From assembly GCF_020166335.1 (NCBI RefSeq), contig NZ_JAIUJR010000005.1, forward strand, positions 179,311 through 243,310: a stretch of DNA of 64,000 nt, given 5' to 3'. The stretch comes from Winogradskyella alexanderae (GTDB lineage: Bacteria; Bacteroidota; Bacteroidia; Flavobacteriales; Flavobacteriaceae). Both the position numbers and the translations under genes were made by a program. This document shows positions 16,906-25,774 of this stretch, piece by piece; the stretch's first letter is position 1, and every line of letters starts with the position of its first letter. The notes under the pieces were generated by a model. It ran no database searches. It was not told where the DNA came from and saw nothing but the letters and a program-made list of their open reading frames with translations.

Positions 16906-16927
16906 CATAAGATTATAATACCTTATG
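16906..16927. promoter_or_regulatory. palindromic candidate operator upstream of dps
   Basis: CATAAG (16906-16911) and CTTATG (16922-16927) are perfect inverted arms around the self-complementary ATTATAAT (16912-16919). It begins 41 bp upstream of the dps start codon. The AT-rich centre resembles PerR/Fur-type boxes, but the regulator is not known. The 252-bp gap 16866-17117 also holds two near-identical 14-mers, TTAACAGG(G/T)TTTAA, at 16937-16950 and 17012-17025. Confidence 0.4.
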
Positions 16928-17117
16928 TCAAGTCACTTAACAGGGTTTAACGGTTTGACTTTTGTATTAACCTAAGATTATGTTAAATAAACCATAAAAT
17001 GTTAATTCCATTTAACAGGTTTTAAGGGCTTATAGTCAAATGTTAAAAAATAAGTTTGCGAGTTGATTTAATTTTTACTATAATGCATAACTTTTTTAAA
17101 AATCACAATATATTTTT

Positions 17118-17339
17118 ATGGGTAGACCAGCAACTAGACCAACCAAATTAAAGGATGGTTTTTACATTGAAATTAGAAACAAAGGCTCAAAATCAGGTGT
17201 TAAACTTTACAGTGGAACAAAACTACAAATGCATCGTGCTATAAAAATGTACGAACGATCTAAAGAAGTCATTATTCTTGGTGAATCGGTAGATGGAAAA
17301 TTTGTAGACAAAGAGCCAAAATTACACGTTGTAGAATAA
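17118..17339 (+). CDS. small basic hypothetical protein (73 aa)
   Basis: This 73-residue lysine/arginine-rich protein starts MGRPATRPTKLKDGFYIEIRN and contains SGVKLYSGTKLQMHRAIKMYERS. A strand-helix pattern and positive charge suggest nucleic-acid binding, though no known domain is recognised. It is flanked by a 252-bp upstream gap and a clear terminator, so it is an independent gene. Its codon use resembles that of the neighbours. Confidence 0.65.
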   Translation: MGRPATRPTKLKDGFYIEIRNKGSKSGVKLYSGTKLQMHRAIKMYERSKEVIILGESVDGKFVDKEPKLHVVE

Positions 17340-17360
17340 CAAATTAAATACTTAAAGATT

Positions 17361-17391
17361 AGGGTGATGGTTTATACTGTCACCCTTTTTT
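17361..17391 (+). terminator. rho-independent terminator
   Basis: AGGGTGA (17361-17367) pairs with TCACCCT (17380-17386), followed by TTTTT. It ends the 73-aa gene at 17339. Confidence 0.85.
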
Positions 17392-17485
17392 ATTGCTCTG
17401 AAACTTCCAACTCCTGCTGTTTCAATGATTTTTTTTAACTTAGACATGTTATAAACTAGCTAAATACTAACTAAATCAATTTATT

Positions 17486-17902
17486 ATGTCAACAACTCAA
17501 AAACCTCCTATTTGGTTTTGGATTATTAGCATTCTTGCCTTAATCTGGAATATAATAGGTGTAATGGCTTACCTTGGGCGTGCCTTTGCAACCGAGGAAA
17601 TGATAGCCACATTACCTGAAGAGCAGCAAGCAGAATTTCTCGTTGAATATCCTGCATGGTATACGGCAGCCTTTGCCTTTGCCGTTTTTGGAGGTGCATT
17701 AGGATCTTTATTTCTATTGTTCAGAAAAAAATGGGCAATTGCCTTATTTGTAATATCTGCCATTGGCGCAATTGTACAGCACATCTATTTATTTATAAAC
17801 GTTGAGATGTTGGATTATGTAATGCCAATTGTAGTTATTGTTGTCTGTATTATACTTGTTTGGTTCTCTAGGCATTGCGCGTCAAAAAATTGGATAAATT
17901 AA
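17486..17902 (+). CDS. four-helix membrane protein of unknown function
   Basis: This 138-residue protein has four hydrophobic segments (about 10-29, 58-80, 84-105, 112-130) with a polar loop EEMIATLPEEQQAEFLVEYP between the first two. The WAIALFVISAIGAIVQHIYLF stretch is characteristic of a family often labelled 'sugar transporter' in flavobacteria, but nothing here supports a transport role. It is monocistronic with a terminator at 17922-17958. Function unknown. Confidence 0.65.
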   Translation: MSTTQKPPIWFWIISILALIWNIIGVMAYLGRAFATEEMIATLPEEQQAEFLVEYPAWYTAAFAFAVFGGALGSLFLLFRKKWAIALFVISAIGAIVQHIYLFINVEMLDYVMPIVVIVVCIILVWFSRHCASKNWIN

Positions 17903-17921
17903 AGTTTAACCAACCAATCGT

Positions 17922-17958
17922 AAAAAGGTATTAGTTTTTTATTGCTGATACCTTTTTT
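17922..17958 (+). terminator. rho-independent terminator
   Basis: AAAAAGGTAT (17922-17931) and ATACCTTTTT (17948-17957) form a 10-bp stem, extendable by a TAG/CTG segment. It lies 20 bp after the stop of the four-helix protein gene. Confidence 0.85.
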
Positions 17959-17994
17959 AGTTTTAAAGCATTAGATTTACACCAAATCCGATTT

Positions 17995-19722
17995 ATGAAA
18001 TTAAGTACTTTTGATTGGGTCATAATTATCTTTTTTCTGGCCTTATTTGCATTCATAGGTGTCTATGTCTCAAGAAAGGCTGGTAAAAATACAAGTGAAT
18101 TTTTTCTTTCAGGAAGGAATATGCCATGGTGGTTATTGGGTGTAAGTATGGTAGCAACTACTTTTGCAGCAGACACTCCTGGTTTAGTAACAGAACTGGT
18201 TAGAAAAGACGGAGTATCTGGAAATTGGGTCTGGTGGGCTCTCTTACTTACAGGAATGCTTACTGTTTTCTTTTACGCAAAGCTTTGGCGAAGAAGTGGT
18301 ATAACTACAGATCTCGAGTTTTACGAATTACGGTATTCTGGTAAAAGCGCGGCATTTTTGAGGGGATTTAGAGCCATTTATTTAGGTGTTATTTTTAATA
18401 TTATTACGATGGCTGGAGTATGCCTCGCAGGCGCTAAAATAGCCAATATTCTTCTGGGATTATCTCAAGAACAAACTTTGCTTTACGCTTCAATTATTGT
18501 AGTTTTTTATGCCTCCTTAGGAGGATTAAAAGGTGTTTTGATAACGGATTTTATTCAGTTTATAATAGCAATGGTTGGAAGCGTGTGGGCTACAATATAT
18601 ATTGTAAGATTGCCAGAGATAAACGGCCTTGGTTCATTGTTAAGCCATGAAAGCGTAATGAACAAACTCGCTTTTTTCCCTGATTTTACAAATTCAGAAG
18701 CACTTATAACACTTTTAATTATTCCCTTAGCCGTACAATGGTGGAGTACCTGGTATCCTGGTGCAGAACCTGGTGGTGGTGGTTATATAGCTCAACGCAT
18801 GTTGGCGGCCAAGGACGAAAAACACGCCACTTGGGCCACTTTATTCTTCAATTTTGCACACTATGCTATGCGCCCTTGGCCGTGGATAATTGTAGGATTA
18901 GCTTCATTAGTGATTTTCCCTGATTTGGATGCAATTGCCAATACATTTCCAAATCTTACTGCAGAGATGCAAGGTGATGATGTTGCTTATGCCGCAATGA
19001 TGACTTACTTACCAGCTGGTCTAATAGGCATAGTTATGACGTCTTTAATTGCAGCTTTTATGAGTACAATTTCCACACAATTAAATTGGGGAAGTTCATA
19101 TGTGGTAAATGATTTCTACAGTAGATTTATCAATAAAGATGCATCTGAAAAGCAGAAAGTCCTAATTGGCAGATTGTCTACAATATTATTAATGTTGTTT
19201 GCTGCATGGTTTTCATTTTATTTACAATCTGCTAAAGACGTATTTAATCTACTCTTACAAATTGGTGCTGGTACAGGATTACTTTTTATCCTGAGATGGT
19301 TTTGGCATCGCATAAACCCTTATAGCGAAATTGCAGCGATGGTAATTTCGTTTTCAATTGCACTGTTCTTCTTTATTAACGCAAAGTTAGACGCACCAAT
19401 GGTTAATTTTCCATCACATATTCAACTTGTAATTGGTGTTTTTGTAACTACAGTAGGATGGGTTTTGGTGACATTAGTAACAAAGCCAACAAACGCAAAG
19501 ACATTAAAAGAATTTGATAATTTAGTCTTTGCCGGTAAATCTAAGTTTGAAGGTATTGGGTTAAAAATCATTGCATTTATTGTAGGGACTTTAGGTGTTT
19601 ATGTAACGCTATTCAGCATTGGAAGTTTTATCTATGGAAATACCTTAATTGGTTGTATTTTACTTCTTTTAGCAGTTATTTCCTGTATTATAATTGTGAA
19701 AATCATTCAGCAAACAGACTAA
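17995..19722 (+). CDS. sodium:solute symporter (SSS family)
   Basis: This 575-residue inner-membrane protein has about 13 hydrophobic helices. The start LSTFDWVIIIFFLALFAF followed by SEFFLSGRNMPWW and VATTFAADTPGLVTELVR is typical of sodium:solute symporters. YASLGGLKGVLITDFIQF is the signature region of the family. A tryptophan-rich loop (QWWSTWYPGAEPGGGGY) is seen in a Bacteroidota subgroup whose substrate is not known. The last four bases overlap the convergent truA. Confidence 0.92.
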   Translation: MKLSTFDWVIIIFFLALFAFIGVYVSRKAGKNTSEFFLSGRNMPWWLLGVSMVATTFAADTPGLVTELVRKDGVSGNWVWWALLLTGMLTVFFYAKLWRRSGITTDLEFYELRYSGKSAAFLRGFRAIYLGVIFNIITMAGVCLAGAKIANILLGLSQEQTLLYASIIVVFYASLGGLKGVLITDFIQFIIAMVGSVWATIYIVRLPEINGLGSLLSHESVMNKLAFFPDFTNSEALITLLIIPLAVQWWSTWYPGAEPGGGGYIAQRMLAAKDEKHATWATLFFNFAHYAMRPWPWIIVGLASLVIFPDLDAIANTFPNLTAEMQGDDVAYAAMMTYLPAGLIGIVMTSLIAAFMSTISTQLNWGSSYVVNDFYSRFINKDASEKQKVLIGRLSTILLMLFAAWFSFYLQSAKDVFNLLLQIGAGTGLLFILRWFWHRINPYSEIAAMVISFSIALFFFINAKLDAPMVNFPSHIQLVIGVFVTTVGWVLVTLVTKPTNAKTLKEFDNLVFAGKSKFEGIGLKIIAFIVGTLGVYVTLFSIGSFIYGNTLIGCILLLLAVISCIIIVKIIQQTD

Positions 19723-20504
19723 TCAAAATTGAGCGTGTGAAGTATTAAACCTGAAGCAGGAGCGATGTAATCCATTATCTCAGTGCAATTTGGTTTTAGC
19801 GTAGATTCTATGTACTCTAAGGTTACCTCTCCCCTTCCAAGCTTGATTAAGCATCCTACCATCAGACGTATTTGATTTCGCATAAAACCTTTGCCTCTAA
19901 TTTTGTAGACATAGGTTTTATTAGGGAAGAAACTGGCAGTATATATGGTATTCTCAATAATTTCAGACAATTCAATAGTCCTTGTGTATTCGCCCTTATC
20001 AGTTGCTTTATAACAATAGGGCTTAAAATTGTGAGTGCCTTCAAATAACTTGGCTCCACTTTTCATAACCTCGACATCTAATGGATCTAAAATCGTAGAT
20101 AGTATTGGAGCACAAAATGGATGATTTTTGGTACCTTCTGAAAATACGTAGTGATATTCCTTTATTTTGGAATCTTGAATTACATTAAAAGTGTCATCAA
20201 CTTCTTTAATAGACAATGCACGAATATCTTGAGGCAAATTGTAATTAAAATCCTTTAAAAATTCTTCAAAATCCTTAATTGGTTCATCGTAAAGAAAAAG
20301 CTCTAGCGCAGCCTCATTCGCAGAAACCATGGCGTCAGTGCGCCCTGCGCCTAAGGTTTTAAATCTTTGTTTGCCCAAAATATATTTAAGCGTTCTATCG
20401 ATCATAAAATGAAGGGTTTTAACATCTGGTTGTTTTTGCCAACCATGAAAGCGATAGCCTAAATATTGAATCTTTATTAAATAATAAAACCGTTTGGTAA
20501 ACAT
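19719..20504 (-). CDS. truA: tRNA pseudouridine synthase A-like (TruA)
   Basis: This 261-residue protein has YLGYRFHGWQKQP at the start and the catalytic motif GAGRTDAMVSA with D57 as the nucleophilic aspartate. Later, GKGFMRNQIRLMVGCLIKLGRG is the conserved second half. TruA isomerises uridines 38-40 in the tRNA anticodon stem. The usual size is 245-270 residues, so the gene is complete. It overlaps the symporter by four bases at their 3' ends. Flavobacteria often have two TruA paralogs, so this one could be a specialised copy. Confidence 0.88.
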   Translation of the reverse strand: MFTKRFYYLIKIQYLGYRFHGWQKQPDVKTLHFMIDRTLKYILGKQRFKTLGAGRTDAMVSANEAALELFLYDEPIKDFEEFLKDFNYNLPQDIRALSIKEVDDTFNVIQDSKIKEYHYVFSEGTKNHPFCAPILSTILDPLDVEVMKSGAKLFEGTHNFKPYCYKATDKGEYTRTIELSEIIENTIYTASFFPNKTYVYKIRGKGFMRNQIRLMVGCLIKLGRGEVTLEYIESTLKPNCTEIMDYIAPASGLILHTLNFD

Positions 20505-20544
20505 ACCGACAAGAACGCCATTTATAAGAAACTATACAAGAAAA

Positions 20545-21105
20545 CTATTCAGAGAGAAGGGCAAAGTTCCCAGTGTAACGTATGGCTGTTCTATTAGAAC
20601 CATAAATGATTACATTGCTGTCATAATTATTAAACACAACCATTCTAATTCTAAATGTCTCAACCTGATTCTTGGCATCAAACTGAATAATTATTTTCTC
20701 ACCATTCTTTTTTTCTTCCACACTATAGTTTATGGGTACTCCAGAAAAAATGATACTATTATCTGCTATATCGTTGTAGCCTACATTGCGCATCTCTCCG
20801 AAATAAGATAATTTGCCTTCGGTAGTATCGCCATTAATCTTAAAGAAATCATAGTTTCCAGATAAATTAACCTGTCCTCCTAAATTTTGAGAACCTCGCA
20901 TGAGTTCATTTGTTACCATTATAACATCGTTTGATTGCAACGGAAAGGCAAATTCTGCATTAAATTGAAAAGATTTTGATTCGAGTGCAGATCTAATTTG
21001 TTCTAAATTCTCACTTCGCTCTTTTGATGAAAGTTTCTCTTTAGAACTACCACAATTCATTAGCGTGCCAAAAGTAATTAGTAATATGCTTATTTTAAAT
21101 TTCAT
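20545..21105 (-). CDS. DUF4251 lipoprotein
   Basis: This 186-residue protein has a lipoprotein signal peptide (MKFKISILLITFGTLMNCGSS, lipidated Cys at 18). DUF4251 features follow: a helix ending ESKSFQFNAEFAFPLQSN, MRGSQNLGGQVNLSGNYDFF with GDTTEGKLSYFGEM, and a terminal strand AIRYTGNF. It is probably anchored in the outer membrane facing the periplasm. The role is unknown. It is followed by truA on the same strand after 40 bp. Confidence 0.85.
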   Translation of the reverse strand: MKFKISILLITFGTLMNCGSSKEKLSSKERSENLEQIRSALESKSFQFNAEFAFPLQSNDVIMVTNELMRGSQNLGGQVNLSGNYDFFKINGDTTEGKLSYFGEMRNVGYNDIADNSIIFSGVPINYSVEEKKNGEKIIIQFDAKNQVETFRIRMVVFNNYDSNVIIYGSNRTAIRYTGNFALLSE

Positions 21106-21363
21106 AATTCACTTTATGACTCTAACTAAAGGTACAAAATTGATATATGAGATGTGCGTAAGGAATTGTTAATATTTTCAAACTTAAAAAACTGAATTGA
21201 ACAACATCTCACATTAAATTATCATACTGTTTAACGAGATTAATGGCCATACGTTCTTCCATTAAACGTATAATCGTTTTATATGCGGTTTTGTCGAAAG
21301 GATATCTTTTTGTCAGTACTTATTTCTACATTTATATAGCTATTAATCCATTATTCGTACAGA

Positions 21364-22212
21364 ATGAAATCCCTCAGTCCATTAAAGGATTCAGTATTCG
21401 AATCCAATAACTATAGACTTTTAAGACACTTTAAGTTTATAGTTGTTGGGCTTTTTTGTATATCCCTATTTAATTTCAAAAAAAACAATCACGTTATAGA
21501 AGACATATCCTTTTTCTCCCATATTGGATTGGTTAAACTTCAAATTGATAATGGCTCCAGTAACTTTAGGACCGATATTTATTTTAATACTAATGCATCA
21601 TTAGGATTAGATCCTGGTTATGATGCTTCTCTTTTTGGAGGTGTAGCACCGTCATTTTCTATTTATTCCCTACTTGTTGAGCAAAACACAGGAATGCCTA
21701 TGGGCATACAAGCACTTGGCGAAAATGACATGAATGGAACTATTGTACCTATAGGCATCCATGCATTGGCTGGCGATACTATTTCAGTTGCTATTACTGA
21801 AAATACAATTTCACCTTCAATAAATATCTATTTGGAGGATACCGCAGAAGGAACTTTAACACTTTTAAACTCTAATAGCTATCAATTTGTAGTACAAGAT
21901 GATATCTCAAGTTCAGGTCGGTTTTTTCTAAGATTTGGAGCGGATGTTTTAAATATACCTCAGTCTCAATTAAGCCATCTTTCAATTTATTCGGATGCGA
22001 ACTCTAACGAAATTATAATAAGTGGTTATTTGCAGCATAAAACATCGATGTATCTTTACAACATAAATGGCCAATTACTTGATGAATTTAAATTGGATGC
22101 ATCTAGCGATAGAAATACGATAAGCAGTTCTAACTTGTCTTCTGGATTTTATATTGTTAAAATAACAGATGACATTGGAAACATAAGAACAGAAAAACTA
22201 ATAGTTAAGTAA
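21364..22212 (+). CDS. exported protein with T9SS-type C-terminal sorting tail
   Basis: This 282-residue protein has a long polar N-terminal stretch before a hydrophobic segment (FKFIVVGLFCISLF, about 25-38), which would be an atypically placed signal anchor or signal peptide; no later ATG restores a standard one. The C-terminal 75 residues (from about 208) show MYLYNINGQLL and LSSGFYIVKITDD, typical of T9SS type A tails, although the usual YPNP motif is replaced by YSDANSNE. The middle is strand-rich and unassigned. It is monocistronic with a terminator at 22231-22260. Confidence 0.7.
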   Translation: MKSLSPLKDSVFESNNYRLLRHFKFIVVGLFCISLFNFKKNNHVIEDISFFSHIGLVKLQIDNGSSNFRTDIYFNTNASLGLDPGYDASLFGGVAPSFSIYSLLVEQNTGMPMGIQALGENDMNGTIVPIGIHALAGDTISVAITENTISPSINIYLEDTAEGTLTLLNSNSYQFVVQDDISSSGRFFLRFGADVLNIPQSQLSHLSIYSDANSNEIIISGYLQHKTSMYLYNINGQLLDEFKLDASSDRNTISSSNLSSGFYIVKITDDIGNIRTEKLIVK

Positions 22213-22230
22213 ATTGTTTGATTAATTAAA

Positions 22231-22260
22231 AAAGCCACAAGAGTCAAATCTTGTGGCTTT
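22231..22260. terminator. bidirectional rho-independent terminator
   Basis: AAAGCCACAAGA (22231-22242) and TCTTGTGGCTTT (22249-22260) form a perfect 12-bp stem with a 6-nt loop between two convergent genes ending at 22212 and 22289. Confidence 0.9.
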
Positions 22261-22288
22261 CTTTGATTAAGTAAGTTAAATGAAACCC

Positions 22289-22672
22289 TTATAACACCTC
22301 TAAAAAGTAATCCATCATTTCTTCTTTAAGATCATAATGTAATTTTATATAAGTGCGCATATCCTCTCTTAAAGTACGCTGTTCATTTTGTAGACGTCCA
22401 TCAATATTTTCATTGAAATCAACATTATTGATATTTGCCATTTTATTACGACATCTATGCAATAATTTAGAAATCGCATCTTTTTCGATCATAATTCTAT
22501 TTTGAAAAACTTCTAGTTTAACCATGACCATAGGATCATTATGTCCTCTTTGCACAATTTCCTCTAGTTTTTCTTCAAAGGTGTCCATTTCATTGAAATG
22601 AAATCTTAATTCGCGTTTCCAAGTTTCTATATTAAACTTTAAATCGCTTAAATACATTACTTTATTTTGCAT
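22289..22672 (-). CDS. helical hypothetical protein downstream of EF-G-like gene
   Basis: This 127-residue protein is nearly all helix with heptad-like spacing (LKFNIETWKRELRFHFNEMDTFEEKLEEI, then LHRCRNKM and LREDMRTYIKLHYDLKEEMMDYF), likely a coiled-coil bundle. It has no signal peptide. It begins 11 bp after the stop of the EF-G-like GTPase gene and is probably co-transcribed, so it may work with that protein or the stressed ribosome, but this is only context. Confidence 0.6.
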   Translation of the reverse strand: MQNKVMYLSDLKFNIETWKRELRFHFNEMDTFEEKLEEIVQRGHNDPMVMVKLEVFQNRIMIEKDAISKLLHRCRNKMANINNVDFNENIDGRLQNEQRTLREDMRTYIKLHYDLKEEMMDYFLEVL

Positions 22673-22683
22673 ATCACTGAAGT

Positions 22684-24804
22684 TTAGGTGGTTATTAATT
22701 CGTGTTGTTTTATTAATTCTTTTTGAATGTGAGTTGGTACAGCTTTGTAGCCTTCAAATTTAGTCGTATAGGTTGCTCTACCTTGGGTAATAGATCGTAA
22801 CTGACTAGAAAAATCCGATAATTCAGCTGAAGGAATTGTACAGCGTAAAATCTGATAGTGTGCTTCAGTTTCAACACCTTGGATTATAGCTCTTCTACTT
22901 TGTAATTCCGTCATTACACCGCCAATCATTTGCTCTGGTGCTCTTAATACCATTTGTTCTATAGGCTCTAACAATTTAGGGTTAGCATTTAAGAATGCTT
23001 CTTTAAAAGCATTTGCTCCAGCAATTTTAAATGAGATATCATTAGAGTCTACTTGGTGCATTTTACCATCATATACCATTACCCGAACATCTCTTATATA
23101 TGAGTCTGTAAGTGGTCCGGATTCCATAACTTCCAAAATACCTTTCATAATTGAAGGTAAATAGCGCTGATCAATTACGCCACCCACAATACAATTGTAA
23201 AATACTAGCTTTCCATCCCACGGTAGGTCTACAACCTCTTTACCTCTTAGTGAAAAGCCTTCTGGTTCTGGCATACCTTCATAATAAGGTTCAATTTTTA
23301 GGTGAACTTGTCCAAACTGACCAGATCCACCACTTTGCTTTTTGTGCCTGTAATTTGCAGTGGCACTGCGTTGAATGGTTTCTCTATATGATATTTTTGG
23401 CGATTCAAACCTTGCTTTTACTTCATAAACATGCTCTAATAACCAATTTAGAGTAGATAAATGTAATTCACCTTGCGTACCAACCAAAGTCTGGTGCGTT
23501 TCGTTATTGTAACTCAAATCAACAGTTAAATCTTGGCTGTGTATACGTCTTAAAGCATCACTTAACTTTTCTTCTTCGCTAGAATTTTCTGCAAATACCG
23601 CCTTAACCAATCTTGGTTGTGGGTACTTTATAGGCTTAAATGTACCAGCCTCTGCTGTTTGTGCTAAAGTATCATTTGTTTCGGTATATTTAAGTTTTGT
23701 TGTTGCACCAATGTCACCAACAGTTAACTTTTCTACAGAATGCTTTTGCTTGCCGTCCATTATGTAAAGCTGATTCAAAGTTTCAGCTTCTCCTGTTCGG
23801 GTATTAAAAAGTTTATCATTAGCTTTTACCTCACCAGACATAACCTTGAAAAATGTTATCTGCCCTAGATTAGGCTGATAAACATTCTTAAACACAAATA
23901 ATGACGTATCTCCATCTATTTCTGGTTTAATCAATTCACCTTCTATAGTTTGCTCTGGCTTTAAATCTCCAGCCGCAGGTGCTATATTATCAATAAATCC
24001 CATTAATCGACCCGTACCCATATCTTTTAAAGCAGAAACACAAAATACAGGGAAGAAATCGTGGTTAAGCATACCAAGCTTTATACCTTTTCGAAGTTCT
24101 TCTTCATTCAATGTGCCTTTTTCAAAATAGAGCTCCATTAATTCTTCATCGTTCTCTGCAGCCTTCTCCACAAGTTCATTATGTAGCATGGTCGCATATT
24201 CCATTTGGTCTTCTGGTATAGGTAGCTTTTCAGGTTTACCGCCTTCTGGACCAAATTTGTAACATTTCATTTTAAGAACATCAATAATACATTGAGCACC
24301 ATCCAATTTAATGGGGTATTGAACCAATACTGCATTATTACCGACTAACTCTTTTAAGCTATTAACGCTCATTTCAAAGTTGGCCTTTTCGCTATCAATT
24401 TTGTTAATTACAAACAATGTGGGTTTATGATATTTATCGACATAGTTCCAAATGATTTCTGTACCAATATCTGCACCGTGCTTAGCATTTATAACAGTAA
24501 CGATGGTATCTGCAACGCGTATTGATGACATTATTTCTCCAATAAAATCGTCTAATCCTGGCGTATCTATAATATTGATTTTATAATTACGCCATTCGGT
24601 GTGCAGAGGGGTAGCAAAAACAGAAGCACCGCGTTGGTGCTCAAATTCATGGTAATCCGATATTGTGTTTTGTTGCTCTACAGTGCCTCGCCTGTTAATT
24701 AGACCAGCCTCGAAGAGCATAGTCTCTGATAAGGTGGTCTTGCCGGCGCGATGTGTCCCGACAAAAGCCACATTTTTAATGTGTTTGTTATCGAATACTT
24801 TCAT
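22684..24804 (-). CDS. EF-G-like translation GTPase (FusA2 type)
   Basis: This 706-residue protein has GTPase motifs GTHRAGKT (G1, residues 16-23), DTPGLDD (G3) and NKID (G4). Domains II to V of elongation factor G follow, including the domain IV stretch GQFGQVHLKIEP and the final GRATYTTKFEGYKAVP. The canonical EF-G RGITI motif is RGASV here, and the glycine-rich G1 loop differs, so this is the second, EF-G-like paralog common in Bacteroidota, not the main elongation factor. Such paralogs are linked to ribosome recycling or GTP-sparing translocation. It probably forms an operon with the helical protein at 22289-22672. Confidence 0.85.
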   Translation of the reverse strand: MKVFDNKHIKNVAFVGTHRAGKTTLSETMLFEAGLINRRGTVEQQNTISDYHEFEHQRGASVFATPLHTEWRNYKINIIDTPGLDDFIGEIMSSIRVADTIVTVINAKHGADIGTEIIWNYVDKYHKPTLFVINKIDSEKANFEMSVNSLKELVGNNAVLVQYPIKLDGAQCIIDVLKMKCYKFGPEGGKPEKLPIPEDQMEYATMLHNELVEKAAENDEELMELYFEKGTLNEEELRKGIKLGMLNHDFFPVFCVSALKDMGTGRLMGFIDNIAPAAGDLKPEQTIEGELIKPEIDGDTSLFVFKNVYQPNLGQITFFKVMSGEVKANDKLFNTRTGEAETLNQLYIMDGKQKHSVEKLTVGDIGATTKLKYTETNDTLAQTAEAGTFKPIKYPQPRLVKAVFAENSSEEEKLSDALRRIHSQDLTVDLSYNNETHQTLVGTQGELHLSTLNWLLEHVYEVKARFESPKISYRETIQRSATANYRHKKQSGGSGQFGQVHLKIEPYYEGMPEPEGFSLRGKEVVDLPWDGKLVFYNCIVGGVIDQRYLPSIMKGILEVMESGPLTDSYIRDVRVMVYDGKMHQVDSNDISFKIAGANAFKEAFLNANPKLLEPIEQMVLRAPEQMIGGVMTELQSRRAIIQGVETEAHYQILRCTIPSAELSDFSSQLRSITQGRATYTTKFEGYKAVPTHIQKELIKQHELITT

Positions 24805-24904
24805 ATAATAAGAGATTTTAAGCGGTTATATTTCCTTTGAAAAATGTACTGCTAAAGTTACTCTTACTTTAACTCTAAAAACATGATATAAGTTAGGTTT
24901 TCAA

Positions 24905-24912
24905 TATTTTTG
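24905..24912 (+). promoter_or_regulatory. -7 promoter element (TATTTTTG)
   Basis: TATTTTTG at 24905-24912 lies 18 nt upstream of the TTG at 24931 and 45 nt upstream of the ATG at 24958. No well-placed -33 TTG is seen. Confidence 0.45.
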
Positions 24913-24930
24913 TGCTAAAACCGTAGGCTG

Positions 24931-25746
24931 TTGAGCAACAAAACAACATTAATTGAGATGTTTGAAGGATTTCAAACTACTCCACCACTTTGGCATAACG
25001 ACGAGATTTATGGTATAAATCAGTTTGAACCAAAAAAAACGAACAAACAATTTTTTACGGATATACCAAATCTAAATCTTAGATTGGGTAATTGGGTTGA
25101 AAAATTTGTAAGCTTTCAATTAAAAGCATCACCAGAGGCCCAGATATTAGCTGAAAACAGTCAAATAAAAGTTAATAATGAAACCATTGGAGAGCTTGAT
25201 TTGTTATTTTATTTCAATCATGAGCCTCTACATATGGAAGTTGTTTATAAATTCTATTTGTTTGATAATAAAATAGTTAACGACAATTATTTAGATAAAT
25301 GGATTGGACCAAATAGGAAAGACACTCTTGTATTTAAATTAAAAAAACTTAAAGAAAAACAACTGCCTTTACTATATCATGATGGTACTATAAGATTATT
25401 GAATACACTTAATGTTAATCGTGACGATATAAGTCAGCACACATGCTTTAAAGCACAATTATTCTTACCTTATGGCCAAAATATTAGTGATATTGGCCCA
25501 ATAAATAATAATTGCATTATCGGTGAATATTTGAATTTTGATGATTTAAATAAACTACGTGATTTTTATTTCTATATACCATCAAAGTTAGATTGGTTAT
25601 GTAATCCAAAAATTGAGGTAGAATGGAAATCCTTTGAAGATATAAAGCATCCTATCGATAACTTAATATCTAAATATCGCTCACCACTATGTTGGGTAAA
25701 AACCCCAGAAAAAGAGTTAAAGAAAATCTTTGTGACTTGGTGGTAG
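24931..25746 (+). CDS. DUF1853 family protein (PD-(D/E)xK-like fold)
   Basis: This protein is 271 residues if it starts at the TTG at 24931, or 262 from the ATG at 24958 (MFEGFQTTPPLWHND...). The TTG start gives a spacing that suits the promoter; both are possible. GELDLLFYF followed by LHMEVVYKFYLF is the E...D...ExK-like arrangement of the DUF1853 family, distantly related to restriction-endonuclease folds. LGNWVEKFVSFQL precedes it. It is a housekeeping-like gene followed 28 bp later by the pseudouridine synthase, so they probably share a transcript. The biochemical role is unknown. Confidence 0.85.
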   Translation: MSNKTTLIEMFEGFQTTPPLWHNDEIYGINQFEPKKTNKQFFTDIPNLNLRLGNWVEKFVSFQLKASPEAQILAENSQIKVNNETIGELDLLFYFNHEPLHMEVVYKFYLFDNKIVNDNYLDKWIGPNRKDTLVFKLKKLKEKQLPLLYHDGTIRLLNTLNVNRDDISQHTCFKAQLFLPYGQNISDIGPINNNCIIGEYLNFDDLNKLRDFYFYIPSKLDWLCNPKIEVEWKSFEDIKHPIDNLISKYRSPLCWVKTPEKELKKIFVTWW

Positions 25747-25774
25747 CTGTTATAATCACATACTAAATATATAC

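Noticed and set aside
20494..20811. Plus-strand frame of about 105 codons
   Set aside because: Lies opposite the DUF4251 lipoprotein gene, which has a signal peptide and family motifs.
24931..25746. Restriction-modification nuclease
   Set aside because: DUF1853 has an endonuclease-like fold pattern but no methyltransferase or specificity gene is near; it sits with a housekeeping rRNA-modification gene.
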